Positions 47,659-57,106 are shown, counted from the first letter of the stretch. The stretch is 64,000 nucleotides of DNA from Pseudomonas sp. PH1b (GCF_000633395.1 NZ_AYMU01000011.1:1-64000), one strand, 5' to 3'. The notes: a model not told the origin generated them from the sequence alone. Numbers and translations: made by a program.

Positions 47659-49365
47659 TTAGGGCAAGGGTGCAGGTCGAAGGGGCGGCGCTGCGGCTTG
47701 GGGGCGCGCGCGTTGACTCGCTGCTGGCGGGTACAGCTCTTTCAGTGACGGCCAGCCGAAGCGGTCAGGGCTGCCGAGGCTGCGCGGGTCGACATCCTGG
47801 CGCTGCCACCAGCCACCTCCCAGGGCCTGGAACAGCGCCGTGGTGTCGCTGTAGCGGGCGGCCTGGGCCCGCACCCGGCTGACAATCGCGTTCTGGTAGG
47901 TCTGTTGCGCGGTCAACAGGTTCAAGTAGCCCACCGCGCCCAGGCGGTACTGGGCCTGGGCCAGGTCCAGGCTCTGGCGCGCAGCTTGTTCCGCGGCCAC
48001 TTGCTGTTGCAGGGCTTCGGCGTCGGCCTGCAGCGCCCGCAGGGCATTGGCCACATCCTGGAAGGCGGCGAGCACCGTGCCGCGATAGCGCGCGGCGGCC
48101 TGGTCATAGGCGGCCACCGCGGCGCGCTTGCGATGCTCCAGGGCGCCGGCATCGAACAGTGGCTGGGCGATGGACCCGGCCAGGCTCCAGACCCCGGTGC
48201 CGGAGGAAAACAGCTTGGTGCCAGCCAGCGCCGTGGAGCCCAGGGAGCCGGTGATGCTGAACTGCGGCAACTGATTGGCCAGGGCCACGCCGATATCGGC
48301 GCTGGCCTGGTGCAACTGCGCCTCGGCCGAGCGCACATCGGGCCGCTGCTCGACGATGGCCGAAGGCAGGCTCAGGGGCAGTTCCTCGGGCAGGTGCAGG
48401 GACGCCAACTGAAAGTGTTCGCCGGGCTCCTGGCTGGGGAAACGGCCCAGGTAGGCCTGCAACTGGTTGCGGGTCTGGGCCAGCTGTTTCTGCAAGGGCG
48501 GCAGGCTGGCGCGGGTCTGGGCCAGGGTCGCTTGCTGGGTCAGCACGTCGCTGTTGCCGATGGCGCCCAGTTGATGTTGTGCCTGCAACAGATCGAGTTG
48601 CTCGCGTTGCAGGCGGATCACGGTTTCGCTGGCGGCGATCTGGTCGCGCACCGAAGCCAGGCTGATGACCGTGTTGACCAGGTTGGCGCTCAGGGTCAGG
48701 TAGGTCGCTTCCAGCTGATAGCGCTGGTAGTCGGCCTGGGCGCCGCTGGCCTCGATTTGCCGGCGCGTAGCGCCAAACACGTCAGGGGCGTAGGACACAC
48801 TCAGCGAGGCCGAGTTGACCGTGAAGATCTGCGCCGCGGAGCCCCCGGCCGCTGCGCCGCTGGAGCCCAGGGCGCTGGCGCTGGACACTTTCTCGCGGGT
48901 CTTCGAGGCCGAGGCGCTGAGGGCAGGGAACAGCGACGCCTGTTCGGCATACAGCAGCTCATTGGCCTGGCGCAATGCGGCCTGGGCGCCCTCGATGTCC
49001 GGGTTGGCCCGCAGTGCCTCCTGCACCAGGGCATCGAGCTCCGGGGAGCGAAACAGTGCCCACCATTGCCCGGGAATATCCATGCCGCTCACCAGTCGCT
49101 GCGCGGCGCCGCCGCTGGCAATCGGCGCCGCCGCGGTGACCGCCGGCAAGGGGCTGGCGCTGTAGCCGGCAGTGTCCGCGAGATCGGGGCGCACGAAGTC
49201 CGGCCCCACCGCACAACCGGCGAGGACTGCGATACAGATCAGGTTCAGGGGCGAGCGGGCGAGCAATAGAACAGATGGGGGCCCAGCGGGGTCTCGACCG
49301 GTGTCCTCATCCTGACGAGGGCGCCGGCCGCCAGTGGCTACAGGCGGCAGCTGTGGTTTGTTCAT
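47659..49365 (-). CDS. RND outer-membrane efflux lipoprotein (NodT/OprM family)
   Basis: 568 residues from the ATG at 49365; an in-frame extension to 49470 is not preferred. A lipobox-like LAGCAVGPDFVRPD near residue 52 follows a hydrophobic stretch. Two tandem OEP repeats are visible (PELDALVQEALRANPDIEGA, ALRQANELLYAEQASLFPAL and the later QRPDVRSAEAQLHQASADIG). The longer-than-usual N-terminal segment before the lipobox is odd and could mean the real start is internal. It is first in the operon, whereas most Pseudomonas RND operons place the outer-membrane gene last. Confidence 0.88.
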   Translation of the reverse strand: MNKPQLPPVATGGRRPRQDEDTGRDPAGPPSVLLLARSPLNLICIAVLAGCAVGPDFVRPDLADTAGYSASPLPAVTAAAPIASGGAAQRLVSGMDIPGQWWALFRSPELDALVQEALRANPDIEGAQAALRQANELLYAEQASLFPALSASASKTREKVSSASALGSSGAAAGGSAAQIFTVNSASLSVSYAPDVFGATRRQIEASGAQADYQRYQLEATYLTLSANLVNTVISLASVRDQIAASETVIRLQREQLDLLQAQHQLGAIGNSDVLTQQATLAQTRASLPPLQKQLAQTRNQLQAYLGRFPSQEPGEHFQLASLHLPEELPLSLPSAIVEQRPDVRSAEAQLHQASADIGVALANQLPQFSITGSLGSTALAGTKLFSSGTGVWSLAGSIAQPLFDAGALEHRKRAAVAAYDQAAARYRGTVLAAFQDVANALRALQADAEALQQQVAAEQAARQSLDLAQAQYRLGAVGYLNLLTAQQTYQNAIVSRVRAQAARYSDTTALFQALGGGWWQRQDVDPRSLGSPDRFGWPSLKELYPPAASQRARPQAAAPPLRPAPLP

Positions 49366-49609
49366 ATTCTCTCTGGTCGAGCGATCCGTGAGTGGGTTCA
49401 ACGGGAATATGCAGACCGGCGCAACGGTTGGACAGGCGCCCCCTCGAGCACTGGGCAGCGCGAGGTGCAATGAACGTTAATGGATGAGTCAGCTAACCGC
49501 CAATAGACGAAATCTTGTGCTGGGCGGTGATCAGTGGTCTGGGGCTATCCTGCTCGCTGCCGTGGGATGGCCAACCTGTAGTGGGGCCGGCGCAGGTGGC
49601 AGGCACAGG

Positions 49610-50059
49610 CTACCAGTGATCGAACAGCTGCTTGACCTGGATCGCCTCGCTGCAGCGCAGCAGCGCCTGGCGAAAGCGCGGGTTGGCGAACAGCCGGGCG
49701 GCGTCCGCCAGCAGGTCCAGGTGTTGCTGGTCGGCGGGGGCGGGCACCAGCAGCACCAGGATATCGCTGACCGGCTGCTGGTCCTGGGCGCCAAAGGCCA
49801 TGGCGGTTTGCGGTCGCAGGTACAGCGCGTGGATGCGCTCGAGCTCGGCCAGCCGCGCATGGGGCAGGGCCACGCCTTCGCCGATCGCCGTACTGGCGGC
49901 CAGTTCCCGGCGCCACAGGCTGGCGGTGACCCCGTCCGCCGGCAGTTGCCGGGTCTCTTGCAGGTGCCGGCCGACCTGTTCGAACAGGCGCTGTTTGCTC
50001 GACAGATTGACGTCCAGGAGGATGTCTTCGACCTGCAGGTAACGGGCAAGCTTGCTCAT
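49610..50059 (-). CDS. Stand-alone PTS EIIA (fructose/nitrogen type) protein
   Basis: 149 residues from the ATG at 50059 with GGAGCAG upstream. EIIA-Fru/PtsN fold; the phosphorylatable His is in GVALPHARLAEL near residue 70, and flanking AFGAQDQQPVSDILVLLVPA matches the family. It differs from PtsN encoded beside rpoN, because none of those neighbours are here. No EIIB, EIIC, HPr or sugar gene is near, so it is more likely a regulatory phosphocarrier than part of a sugar transporter. Confidence 0.82.
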   Translation of the reverse strand: MSKLARYLQVEDILLDVNLSSKQRLFEQVGRHLQETRQLPADGVTASLWRRELAASTAIGEGVALPHARLAELERIHALYLRPQTAMAFGAQDQQPVSDILVLLVPAPADQQHLDLLADAARLFANPRFRQALLRCSEAIQVKQLFDHW

Positions 50060-50261
50060 GGGCTGCTCCGGGAATGGCGGGAGGCTTTCAGGTGCGTCTG
50101 AAGGACCATTGAAGCGCATTTGCCGAGCCGGGGCAGCAATGGGCAGGCAGTCTTTACGAACTCTTTAGACGCGCGTCGCCTGGCAGAACGCAAGGCTGGC
50201 CAAGCCCTGAACCGATCAGCATGGCGATGACGGTCGTTACCGGTAGCCTTGGCTCACCTGC

Positions 50262-50288
50262 AGCCCGGCGTCAGTTCGACCCCGGGCT
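50262..50288. terminator. Hairpin downstream of first binding protein
   Basis: AGCCCGG (50262-50268) and CCGGGCT (50282-50288) form a 7-bp stem beyond the minus-strand stop at 50296. Probable terminator. Confidence 0.45.
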
Positions 50289-50295
50289 GGCGACG

Positions 50296-51333
50296 TCAGC
50301 GTGCCGCCCAGGCGTTGAAGCGCTGTTCCAGTTGCTCGCCATGGTCGGCCCAGAACAGCGCATCAACCGGAACCTGTTGCGCGAGGTTCTGCGGCGCCGT
50401 GGGCAGTTCGGCTATACGCGCCTTATCGAGCAGATCCATGGCGGCGAGGTTGGCCGCGCCGTAATCAATATGCTCGGAGAACAGCTTCTGCTGCCCCGGT
50501 GAGACGGAGAAGCTGATGAATTGGTATGCCTTGGCCTGCTGTGAGGCTCCGCGCGGGATGGCCCAAGAATCGAATTCGTAGAGACCGCCGGACCAGACAA
50601 TGTCCAGGCCGTATTTTTTGCGCTGCTCAGCCGAGAGGCGGCCGTTGTACACCGAGGTCATCACCACGTCACCGGCTGCCAGGTATTGCGGCGGTTGGGC
50701 GCCGGCTTCCCACCATTGAACATGGGGCTTGATCTCATCCAGCTTGGCGAACGCACGGTCCTGGCCTGCCTTGGTGGCGAGCACCGAATAGAGGTCACGA
50801 GCTTCGACACCATCGGCAATCAGCGCGAACTCCAGGGTCGACTTGGCCAGTTTGCGCAGGCCACGTTTGCCGGGGAATCTCTTCACGTCCCAGAAATCCT
50901 TCCAGCCGGTGGGCGCTTGCGCCAGCTTGTTGGCGTTGTAGGCCAGGACTGTTGAATAGACCAGGAAACCAACGCCGCAGGGCTGGAGTGCACCGGGCAC
51001 GAACTCCTTGCTGTCGAGGCCGAGTTGAACAGGGTCCAGTGTTTCGAACATCCCCTCGTCGCAGCCTCTGGCCAACTCGGCGGACTCCACTTCGACGACG
51101 TCCCAGGAGACGCTGCCGGTGTCGACCATCGCCTTGATCTTGGCCATTTCGCCGTTGTATTCGCCAGCGATGATTTTGCCGACGTTGCTGCGTTGCCAGG
51201 GCTGGTAGAAGGCCTTCACTTGAGCTTCCTTGTTGGCGCCACCGAAGGAAACAATGGTGAGGTCGGCTGCAAGCCCAAGGGGGGTGATTATCAAGCCTGT
51301 TACCAGGGCGCTGAACTTCAGGATGCTGATCAT
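50296..51333 (-). CDS. ABC polyamine-type periplasmic binding protein (paralogue 1)
   Basis: 345 residues with signal peptide (FSALVTGLIITPLGLA) and AGGAG before the ATG at 51333. PotD/PotF-type (class II) fold: LTIVSFGGANKEAQVKAFYQ, GEYNGEMAKIKAMVDTGSVS, WDVVEVESAELARGCDEGMF and DVKRFPGKRGLRK. The substrate is probably a polyamine or similar cation. It is a clear tandem paralogue of the gene at 51689-52717 (shared endings FNAWAAR/FTAWAAR). No permease or ATPase gene is nearby, so it is an orphan component. Confidence 0.88.
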   Translation of the reverse strand: MISILKFSALVTGLIITPLGLAADLTIVSFGGANKEAQVKAFYQPWQRSNVGKIIAGEYNGEMAKIKAMVDTGSVSWDVVEVESAELARGCDEGMFETLDPVQLGLDSKEFVPGALQPCGVGFLVYSTVLAYNANKLAQAPTGWKDFWDVKRFPGKRGLRKLAKSTLEFALIADGVEARDLYSVLATKAGQDRAFAKLDEIKPHVQWWEAGAQPPQYLAAGDVVMTSVYNGRLSAEQRKKYGLDIVWSGGLYEFDSWAIPRGASQQAKAYQFISFSVSPGQQKLFSEHIDYGAANLAAMDLLDKARIAELPTAPQNLAQQVPVDALFWADHGEQLEQRFNAWAAR

Positions 51334-51688
51334 TATTATTATCTCCTACGCTACAAGGATGTCTTCGAGACATTCCGGCACGCCGGGGTCGTTCCGACTG
51401 CGTTGCTCGGAACACCGGGGCGACTGTCGCGAAGCCGCACAACCAGAGCTCAGGCTGGATCGGGGGCCAGCGTTGTTGCTCCACCTGCCAACATGGCATG
51501 GGGGGCATGATCTGAATACCTGGCAGTCCTGATCCTTGGATCGTCCAGGACTAAACTATTGCCGGCAGCGCGTGCCCTTGGCCGAGCAATGGTCGGCGCG
51601 CTGGCGGTCATCCAAACCGAGGGTCCAGGTTCAAGCTCGCTGCAGCCTCGGGTTTCAACCGTCGACCACCGCCGCCTGGCTCGCCGGC
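51334..51688. other. 355-base gap between two binding-protein genes
   Basis: No credible gene. It holds the ribosome site and promoter for the downstream paralogue and a nested inverted repeat at 51525-51552: outer AGTCCTG/CAGGACT, inner GATCC/GGATC. The hairpin probably terminates the upstream paralogue transcript, implying the two binding proteins are expressed separately. Confidence 0.5.
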
Positions 51689-52717
51689 CTAGCGTGCGGC
51701 CCAGGCGGTGAAGCGTTCCTCCAGCTCATGCCCATGTTCGATCCAGAACTCGCTGTCGACTTTCAACGCGACGGCCCTGTTCTGTGGCGCGGTGGGAAAG
51801 TTGCGCTGGGTTTCGGCTGCGATCAGTGCCAGCGTCTGCTTGTGGGTCGGGCCGTTGTGCATGATTTCGGCGAACGGTTTCTGCTGCGCCGGCAAACTGG
51901 CGAACGCGATGAACTTCAACGCCGCCGGCACATTCGGGCTGCCCTTGACGATGCCCCAACTGTCCATGTCGGAGAGGTTGCCGTCCCACACCAGCGGGAA
52001 GTCATAGCCGGCCTGTTGGGCACTGACGGCGCGGGCGGTGTAGACCGAGGTCAGGCTGACATCCCCGGCTGCCAGCCACTGCAGGGGCTGGGCCCCCGAT
52101 TCCCACCACTGGATCTGTTGCTTGATCTGGTCCAGCTTGCGAAACGCCCGGTCCACGCCACCGGCCTCACGCAGCACGCTGTATACCTGATGGCGAGGTA
52201 CGCCGTCGGCCATCAGGGCGATCTCCAGGGTCAGCTTGGCGCCTTTGTGCAGGGCCCGCTTGCCGGGAAAGGTCTTCAGGTCCCAAAGGTCGGCCCAGCC
52301 GGTCGGAGCCTTGGGCACGGCCTTGGGGTTGTAGACCAGGGCGGTGGACCAGATGAAGATGCCCACCCCACATTCGCTCAGGGCGCCCTCGACAAAGTCG
52401 TTTTGAGCCAGCTCGGGCATGGCCGGTAGCCGTTCGAACAAGCCCTCGTCGCAGCCGCGCTGGATTTGTGCATGGTCCACTTCGACCACGTCCCAGCCGA
52501 CGCTCCCGGTCTCGACCATGGCCTTGATCATGCCGATCTCGCCGTTGTACTCGCCGGCTCGGACGCTTATCGAGTGCTGTTGTTCGAAGGGGGTGTAGAA
52601 CGCCTGCTGTTGGGCCTGCTTGTTCAGCCCGCCGACGGAGACCACGGTCAGGCTGTCGGCCTGGGCCGCGTGGCAGAGCAGCGCCAGGGCCAGGGTACTG
52701 AGAGCGATTTTAAGCAT
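51689..52717 (-). CDS. ABC polyamine-type periplasmic binding protein (paralogue 2)
   Basis: 342 residues with signal peptide (IALSTLALALLCHAAQA). Same fold and wording as paralogue 1: LTVVSVGGLNKQAQQQAFYT, GEYNGEIGMIKAMVETGSVG, WDVVEVDHAQIQRGCDEGLF, DLKTFPGKRALHK. Ribosome site AGGAAG. Divergent from a LysR gene 227 bases away, which may regulate it. Tandem duplication with divergence suggests two related ligands. Confidence 0.88.
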   Translation of the reverse strand: MLKIALSTLALALLCHAAQADSLTVVSVGGLNKQAQQQAFYTPFEQQHSISVRAGEYNGEIGMIKAMVETGSVGWDVVEVDHAQIQRGCDEGLFERLPAMPELAQNDFVEGALSECGVGIFIWSTALVYNPKAVPKAPTGWADLWDLKTFPGKRALHKGAKLTLEIALMADGVPRHQVYSVLREAGGVDRAFRKLDQIKQQIQWWESGAQPLQWLAAGDVSLTSVYTARAVSAQQAGYDFPLVWDGNLSDMDSWGIVKGSPNVPAALKFIAFASLPAQQKPFAEIMHNGPTHKQTLALIAAETQRNFPTAPQNRAVALKVDSEFWIEHGHELEERFTAWAAR

Positions 52718-52944
52718 GGCTGGTCTTCCTTCTTGTTGTTGTTTTAAAGATCGCGAGAATCATCCTAGCGAGCACGGCTGGCGCCGATGAGGAATAAAAG
52801 GCGCGCTCCGCGGGAGGTTTTTTCTCACGGCGATGCATAGATGTCGCCCTGGCACCAGCAGCCTGGGTAAGATCCGGACCTTGGCGCAACCCTGTACCGG
52901 AACTGTGTCTGGACCATTGTCGGAGTGCGCTCAGGAGCCCAGCC

Positions 52945-53862
52945 ATGAACAATTTCACTGACTATCGCCTGCCTTCCCTGGATGCACTGCTGGCCTTCCA
53001 GGCGGGCGCGCAGTTGCAGAGTTTCGAACGCGCGGCCGATGCCCTGTCGCTCACCGGCAGCGCCTTGCGCAAGCGCATTGCGGGCCTGGAACAACTGCTG
53101 GGCGTGTCGTTGTTCGAACGCCAGGGTGGCACCTTGATGCTGACGGTGCAGGGGCAGGTCTACCTGGAGCAGATCAGCCCGATCCTCGCGCAGTTGCTGG
53201 CGATCCCCGGGCATCAGCGGCCCGTGCAGCGCAAGCAGCACCTGATGGTCAGCTGCCCGCCGACCTTCGCCCGCCAGGTCCTCATCCCGCGGCTGCAGGA
53301 GCACAGCCTGGCCTGCCCCGACGTCGACCTGCAGATCCAGCTCAGTGCGCCCATGGGCAGTGTCGATGGCAGTGCTTGCGATGTGCTGATCAGTGGCGAC
53401 AGCGCCGAGGTCGCGCCAGGCCAGCGGCTGCTCGACGAGCAACTGCAGCCCATGGCTGCGCCGGCCTTGCTGGCGCGTTTCCCGGACCTGGACCCGGTGC
53501 GGGATTTCGCCCGCTTACCCTTATTGCGTTCTCCCCTGGAGCCCTGGCGGCCCTGGTTCATGCAGGCTGGCCTGGAGCTCCTCGAACCAAGGCAGGGGCC
53601 GGCCCTGCTGGACTTGGGCATGATGCTTGAGGCCGCGGCCAAGGCTCAGGGCGTGGTCCTGGCGCGGCCCTCACTGGCACAGGCGTGGCTGGCCGATGGG
53701 CAACTGGTGGCGATTGGCAAGGTACGCAGCGAGCCCTCCTTTCACTATCAACTGCGGGTTCGGCAGCCATCGCCGGCGGCAGCAGCCTTCAGCGCCTGGT
53801 TGACCCGGGTCTGCCATGAAACTGTGCTTGAGGCGGAGGCACGCTTGCAGCATTCGCTGTAG
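52945..53862 (+). CDS. LysR family transcriptional regulator
   Basis: 305 residues. N-terminal HTH (LDALLAFQAGAQLQSFERAA, TGSALRKRIAGLEQLLGVS) and a substrate-binding domain. It could control the divergent binding-protein gene or the 2-hydroxy-acid dehydrogenase gene that follows 92 bases later on the same strand. Confidence 0.85.
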   Translation: MNNFTDYRLPSLDALLAFQAGAQLQSFERAADALSLTGSALRKRIAGLEQLLGVSLFERQGGTLMLTVQGQVYLEQISPILAQLLAIPGHQRPVQRKQHLMVSCPPTFARQVLIPRLQEHSLACPDVDLQIQLSAPMGSVDGSACDVLISGDSAEVAPGQRLLDEQLQPMAAPALLARFPDLDPVRDFARLPLLRSPLEPWRPWFMQAGLELLEPRQGPALLDLGMMLEAAAKAQGVVLARPSLAQAWLADGQLVAIGKVRSEPSFHYQLRVRQPSPAAAAFSAWLTRVCHETVLEAEARLQHSL

Positions 53863-53954
53863 GAAAGTTACGCCCGATAAGTGCGAAATCTTTTCCCGGT
53901 AACGCCTCGGGCGGGCCGTTAATCTCGCGCTGAACCTCAATCGGGAGCGGGCCA

Positions 53955-55109
53955 ATGCCCATCATCACCTGTATCGAAGACCTGCGTGCAATGGCTCGGC
54001 GGCGGGTGCCGCGAATGTTCTATGACTATGTCGATGGCGGCTCCTGGACCGAAAGCACCTACCAGGCCAACCAGGCCGACTTCAGCGCGATCAAGCTGCG
54101 CCAGCGGGTCGCACGCAACATCGAGCATCGCTCGCTCAACACCCGGCGACTGGGCATCGACATGGCCATGCCGCTGGCCATCGCGCCCACTGGCCTGGCC
54201 GGAATGATCTGCGCCGACGGCGAAGTTCTTGCCGCTCGCGCCGCTACCGCCGCGGGCATTCGCTACACCTTGTCGACGGTGAGCATCTGCTCCCTGGAGG
54301 ACATCGCCGAAGCCATTGCCGCGCCGTTCTGGTTCCAGCTCTATGTCATGCGCGACCGTGGGTTCGTCGCCAGCCTGATCGACCGGGCCAAGGCCGCCGG
54401 TTGTGATGCCCTGGTCCTGACCCTTGATCTGCAGTTGAGCGGCCAGCGCCACAAGGACCTGAAAAACGGCCTCAGCATTCCACCGCGACTGACCCCCTCC
54501 AGCTTGTTGAACATCCTTTGCAAGCCACGCTGGATCAAAGGGATGCTGGGCACGCGCCGGCACCATTTCGGCAACATCATGGGGCATGTCAAAGGTGTTG
54601 ATGACATGCAGCAACTGGCTGAGTGGACTTACCAACAGTTCGATCCGCGCCTGAGCTGGGACGACATTCAATGGATCAAGGAGCGCTGGGGCGGCACGCT
54701 GATTCTCAAGGGCATCCTGGATGTCGAGGACGCGCGCCTGGCGTTGGCCAGCGGCGCCGATGCGCTGATCGTCAGCAACCATGGCGGCCGTCAGCTGGAC
54801 GGCGCTCCTTCCAGCATCAGCATGCTGCCGGCGATCGTCGAAGCGGTCGGTGATCGGCTCGAAGTCTGGCTCGACAGCGGTATCCGCAGCGGGCAGGACG
54901 TGATCAAGTCCCTGGCGTTGGGGGCCCAAGGGGTCATGCTCGGGCGCGCGCATCTGTATGGCCTGGGAGCAATGGGCGAGGCCGGGGTGGCCAAGGCTCT
55001 GGAGATCATCGCCAGAGAAATGGACCTGACCCTGGCGCTGTGCGGTTACACCGATGTGCAGCACCTGGATCACCGCATCCTGTTGCCGGGCAGTTACCCT
55101 CTGCCCTAG
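53955..55109 (+). CDS. FMN-dependent 2-hydroxy-acid dehydrogenase, LldD type
   Basis: 384 residues. TIM-barrel flavoprotein of the L-lactate dehydrogenase/glycolate oxidase family, oxidising L-lactate or a related 2-hydroxy acid. Catalytic and FMN-binding elements: MFYDYVDGGSWTESTYQ, PLAIAPTGLAGM, ILKGILDVEDARLA and the active His/Arg in IVSNHGGRQLDGAPSS. The IRSGQDVIKSLALGAQGVML loop binds the FMN phosphate. No lactate permease gene alongside, so the exact acid is uncertain. Product pyruvate could feed the convergent PoxB gene. Confidence 0.86.
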   Translation: MPIITCIEDLRAMARRRVPRMFYDYVDGGSWTESTYQANQADFSAIKLRQRVARNIEHRSLNTRRLGIDMAMPLAIAPTGLAGMICADGEVLAARAATAAGIRYTLSTVSICSLEDIAEAIAAPFWFQLYVMRDRGFVASLIDRAKAAGCDALVLTLDLQLSGQRHKDLKNGLSIPPRLTPSSLLNILCKPRWIKGMLGTRRHHFGNIMGHVKGVDDMQQLAEWTYQQFDPRLSWDDIQWIKERWGGTLILKGILDVEDARLALASGADALIVSNHGGRQLDGAPSSISMLPAIVEAVGDRLEVWLDSGIRSGQDVIKSLALGAQGVMLGRAHLYGLGAMGEAGVAKALEIIAREMDLTLALCGYTDVQHLDHRILLPGSYPLP

Positions 55110-55114
55110 GCAGT

Positions 55115-55136
55115 GCTGCGAGCGGGTGCTCGCAGC
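55115..55136. terminator. Hairpin between convergent LldD-like and PoxB genes
   Basis: GCTGCGAGC (55115-55123) and GCTCGCAGC (55128-55136) form a perfect 9-bp stem with loop GGGT. No T-run. Likely shared terminator. Confidence 0.5.
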
Positions 55137-55160
55137 CTGGCTGGCGGGCCGCGCCTGGCC

Positions 55161-56900
55161 CTAGCTGAACAGCTTGCCCTTGAGCCAGTTGGTCTTGGCC
55201 AGTTCGATCACCTCGTCGCCCCGTCCACTCATCACTGCCTTGAGCATGTACAGGCTGAAGCCCTTGGCCTGTTCCAGCTTGATCGCCGGAGGCATGGCCA
55301 GTTCCTGCTTGGCGGTGAGCACGTCCACCAGCACCGGGCCGTCATGGGCCAGGGCTGTGCGCAGGGCGCCTTCCAGTTCCTCGGATTTTTCCACCCGCAG
55401 GCCGAGGATGCCCATGGCGTTGGCCATGGCGGCGAAGTCCGGGTTGTGCAGGTCGGTGCCGGTGTCCAGGTAGCCGGCGGATTTCATCTCCATGGCGACG
55501 AACCCCAGGGAGGCGTTGTCGTAGACGATGATCTTGACCGGCAGCTTGAGCTGGGCCAGGGAAATGAAATCGCCCATCAACATGCTGAAGCCGCCGTCGC
55601 CGGACAGTGAGATGACCTGGCGATCCGGGTACGTTGCCTGGGCGCCCATGGCCTGGGGCATGGCGTTGGCCATGGAACCGTGGTTGAAGGAACCCAGCAA
55701 GCGCCGGCGGCCATTCATCTTCAGGTAGCGCGCGGCCCAGACCGTGGGGGTGCCGACGTCAGCGCAGAAGATCGCATCGTCGTCCGCCAGTTCGCTGAGC
55801 AGGCGGGTCAGGTATTGCGGGTGGATCGGCCGGTCGGCAGCGGAGGGCTGGGCCAGGTCGTCCAGGCCCTGGCGCGCCTTGGCGTAGTGCTTGAGGGACT
55901 GCTCTAGAAAGCTGCGATCACCCTTGTAGGGCAGGCGCGGCAGCAGCGCCGCAAGGGTTTCGCTGACGTCGGCAACGATGCCCAGGTCCAGGCCGACCCG
56001 CCGCCCGAGGGCCTGGGGATCATGGTCGATCTGCACCACGGTGGCGTCGCCGGGGTAGAACTGGCGATAGGGAAAGTCGGTACCGAGCATCACCAGGGTG
56101 TCGCAGTTGAGCATGGCGTGGTAACCCGAGCTGAAGCCGATCAGCCCGGTCATGCCGACGTCGAACGGGTTGTCCCATTCCACGTGCTCCTTGCCCCGCA
56201 GAGCATGCACCACCGGTGCACCGAGGGCCTCGGCCAGGGCCACCACCTGGTCGTGGGCGCCGGCGCAACCACTGCCGCACAGCAGGGTCACGGCCTTGCT
56301 CTGGCTCAGCAACTCCACCAGCCGGTCGAGGTCATGGGGGGCGGGCAGGGTGCGCGGCGCCTGCAGCGCCGGCCAGGGTTTGCTGGCGGCGGGCAGCTGT
56401 TGCAAGGCCACGTCGCCGGGGATCACCACCACTGCCACGCCACGATTGAGGATCGCGCTGCGCATGGCCCGGTGCAGCACTTCGGGCATCTGCGCCGGGT
56501 TGCTCACCAGTTCGACAAAGTGGCTGCACTCCTTGAACAGCTCTTGGGGGTGGGTTTCCTGGAAATAGTTGAGGCCGATTTCCGACGACGGGATCTGCGC
56601 GGCAATCGCCAGCACCGGCACATGGTTGCGGTGGCAGTCGAACAGGCCATTGATCAGGTGCAGGTTGCCCGGCCCGCAACTGCCGGCGCACACCGCCAGT
56701 TGCCCGGTGAGCGCCGCTTCGGCGCCGGCGGCGAAGGCCGCCACTTCTTCGTGGCGCACGTGCATCCACTGGATGCTTTGCATGTTGTGCAGGGCATCGG
56801 TGAGGCCGTTGAGGCTGTCGCCGGTCAGCCCCCAGATGCGCTTGACCCCGGCTTGCTCAAGGGTGGTCGCCAATTGCTGGGCAATCGTGATGTTCGCCAT
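55161..56900 (-). CDS. poxB: Pyruvate oxidase / ubiquinone-dependent pyruvate dehydrogenase (PoxB)
   Basis: 579 residues from the ATG at 56900 with GGAGAACTCC before it. ThDP enzyme decarboxylating pyruvate to acetate and CO2, passing electrons to quinone or oxygen. The activating Glu is in MHVRHEEVAAFAAGAEA. The FAD-binding centre and the ThDP/Mg motif SLSGDGGFSMLMGDF with IIVYDNASLGFV are intact. The C-terminal tail resembles the PoxB membrane-activation segment. Upstream frame to 56951 is not used. Convergent with the 2-hydroxy-acid dehydrogenase. Confidence 0.88.
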   Translation of the reverse strand: MANITIAQQLATTLEQAGVKRIWGLTGDSLNGLTDALHNMQSIQWMHVRHEEVAAFAAGAEAALTGQLAVCAGSCGPGNLHLINGLFDCHRNHVPVLAIAAQIPSSEIGLNYFQETHPQELFKECSHFVELVSNPAQMPEVLHRAMRSAILNRGVAVVVIPGDVALQQLPAASKPWPALQAPRTLPAPHDLDRLVELLSQSKAVTLLCGSGCAGAHDQVVALAEALGAPVVHALRGKEHVEWDNPFDVGMTGLIGFSSGYHAMLNCDTLVMLGTDFPYRQFYPGDATVVQIDHDPQALGRRVGLDLGIVADVSETLAALLPRLPYKGDRSFLEQSLKHYAKARQGLDDLAQPSAADRPIHPQYLTRLLSELADDDAIFCADVGTPTVWAARYLKMNGRRRLLGSFNHGSMANAMPQAMGAQATYPDRQVISLSGDGGFSMLMGDFISLAQLKLPVKIIVYDNASLGFVAMEMKSAGYLDTGTDLHNPDFAAMANAMGILGLRVEKSEELEGALRTALAHDGPVLVDVLTAKQELAMPPAIKLEQAKGFSLYMLKAVMSGRGDEVIELAKTNWLKGKLFS

Positions 56901-56970
56901 GGAGTTCTCCAACCGTTCGAGTAAGAAATCGTTGCGATCAACAGAGGACAACAGGCGGGGGCAGATGATT

Positions 56971-57013
56971 CCGCCGGTTCACTGGCGCGCTTGTCGCAGG
57001 CAGTGAACGGCGG
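56971..57013. terminator. Long inverted repeat between FAD oxidase and poxB
   Basis: CCGCCGGTTCACTG (56971-56984) pairs with CAGTGAACGGCGG (57001-57013) with one bulged base and a 16-base loop. It sits downstream of the FAD oxidase gene and upstream of poxB on the minus strand, so it probably terminates the former. Confidence 0.5.
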
Positions 57014-57106
57014 CGTGGCGCGGGCTGGCGCGGCGCGGCTGAGCGCCAAAGGCCTGAGCCAGGGTGTTGCGTGCCGGGGCGCGGGTGGATGGGGCGCTGC
57101 CAGGCT

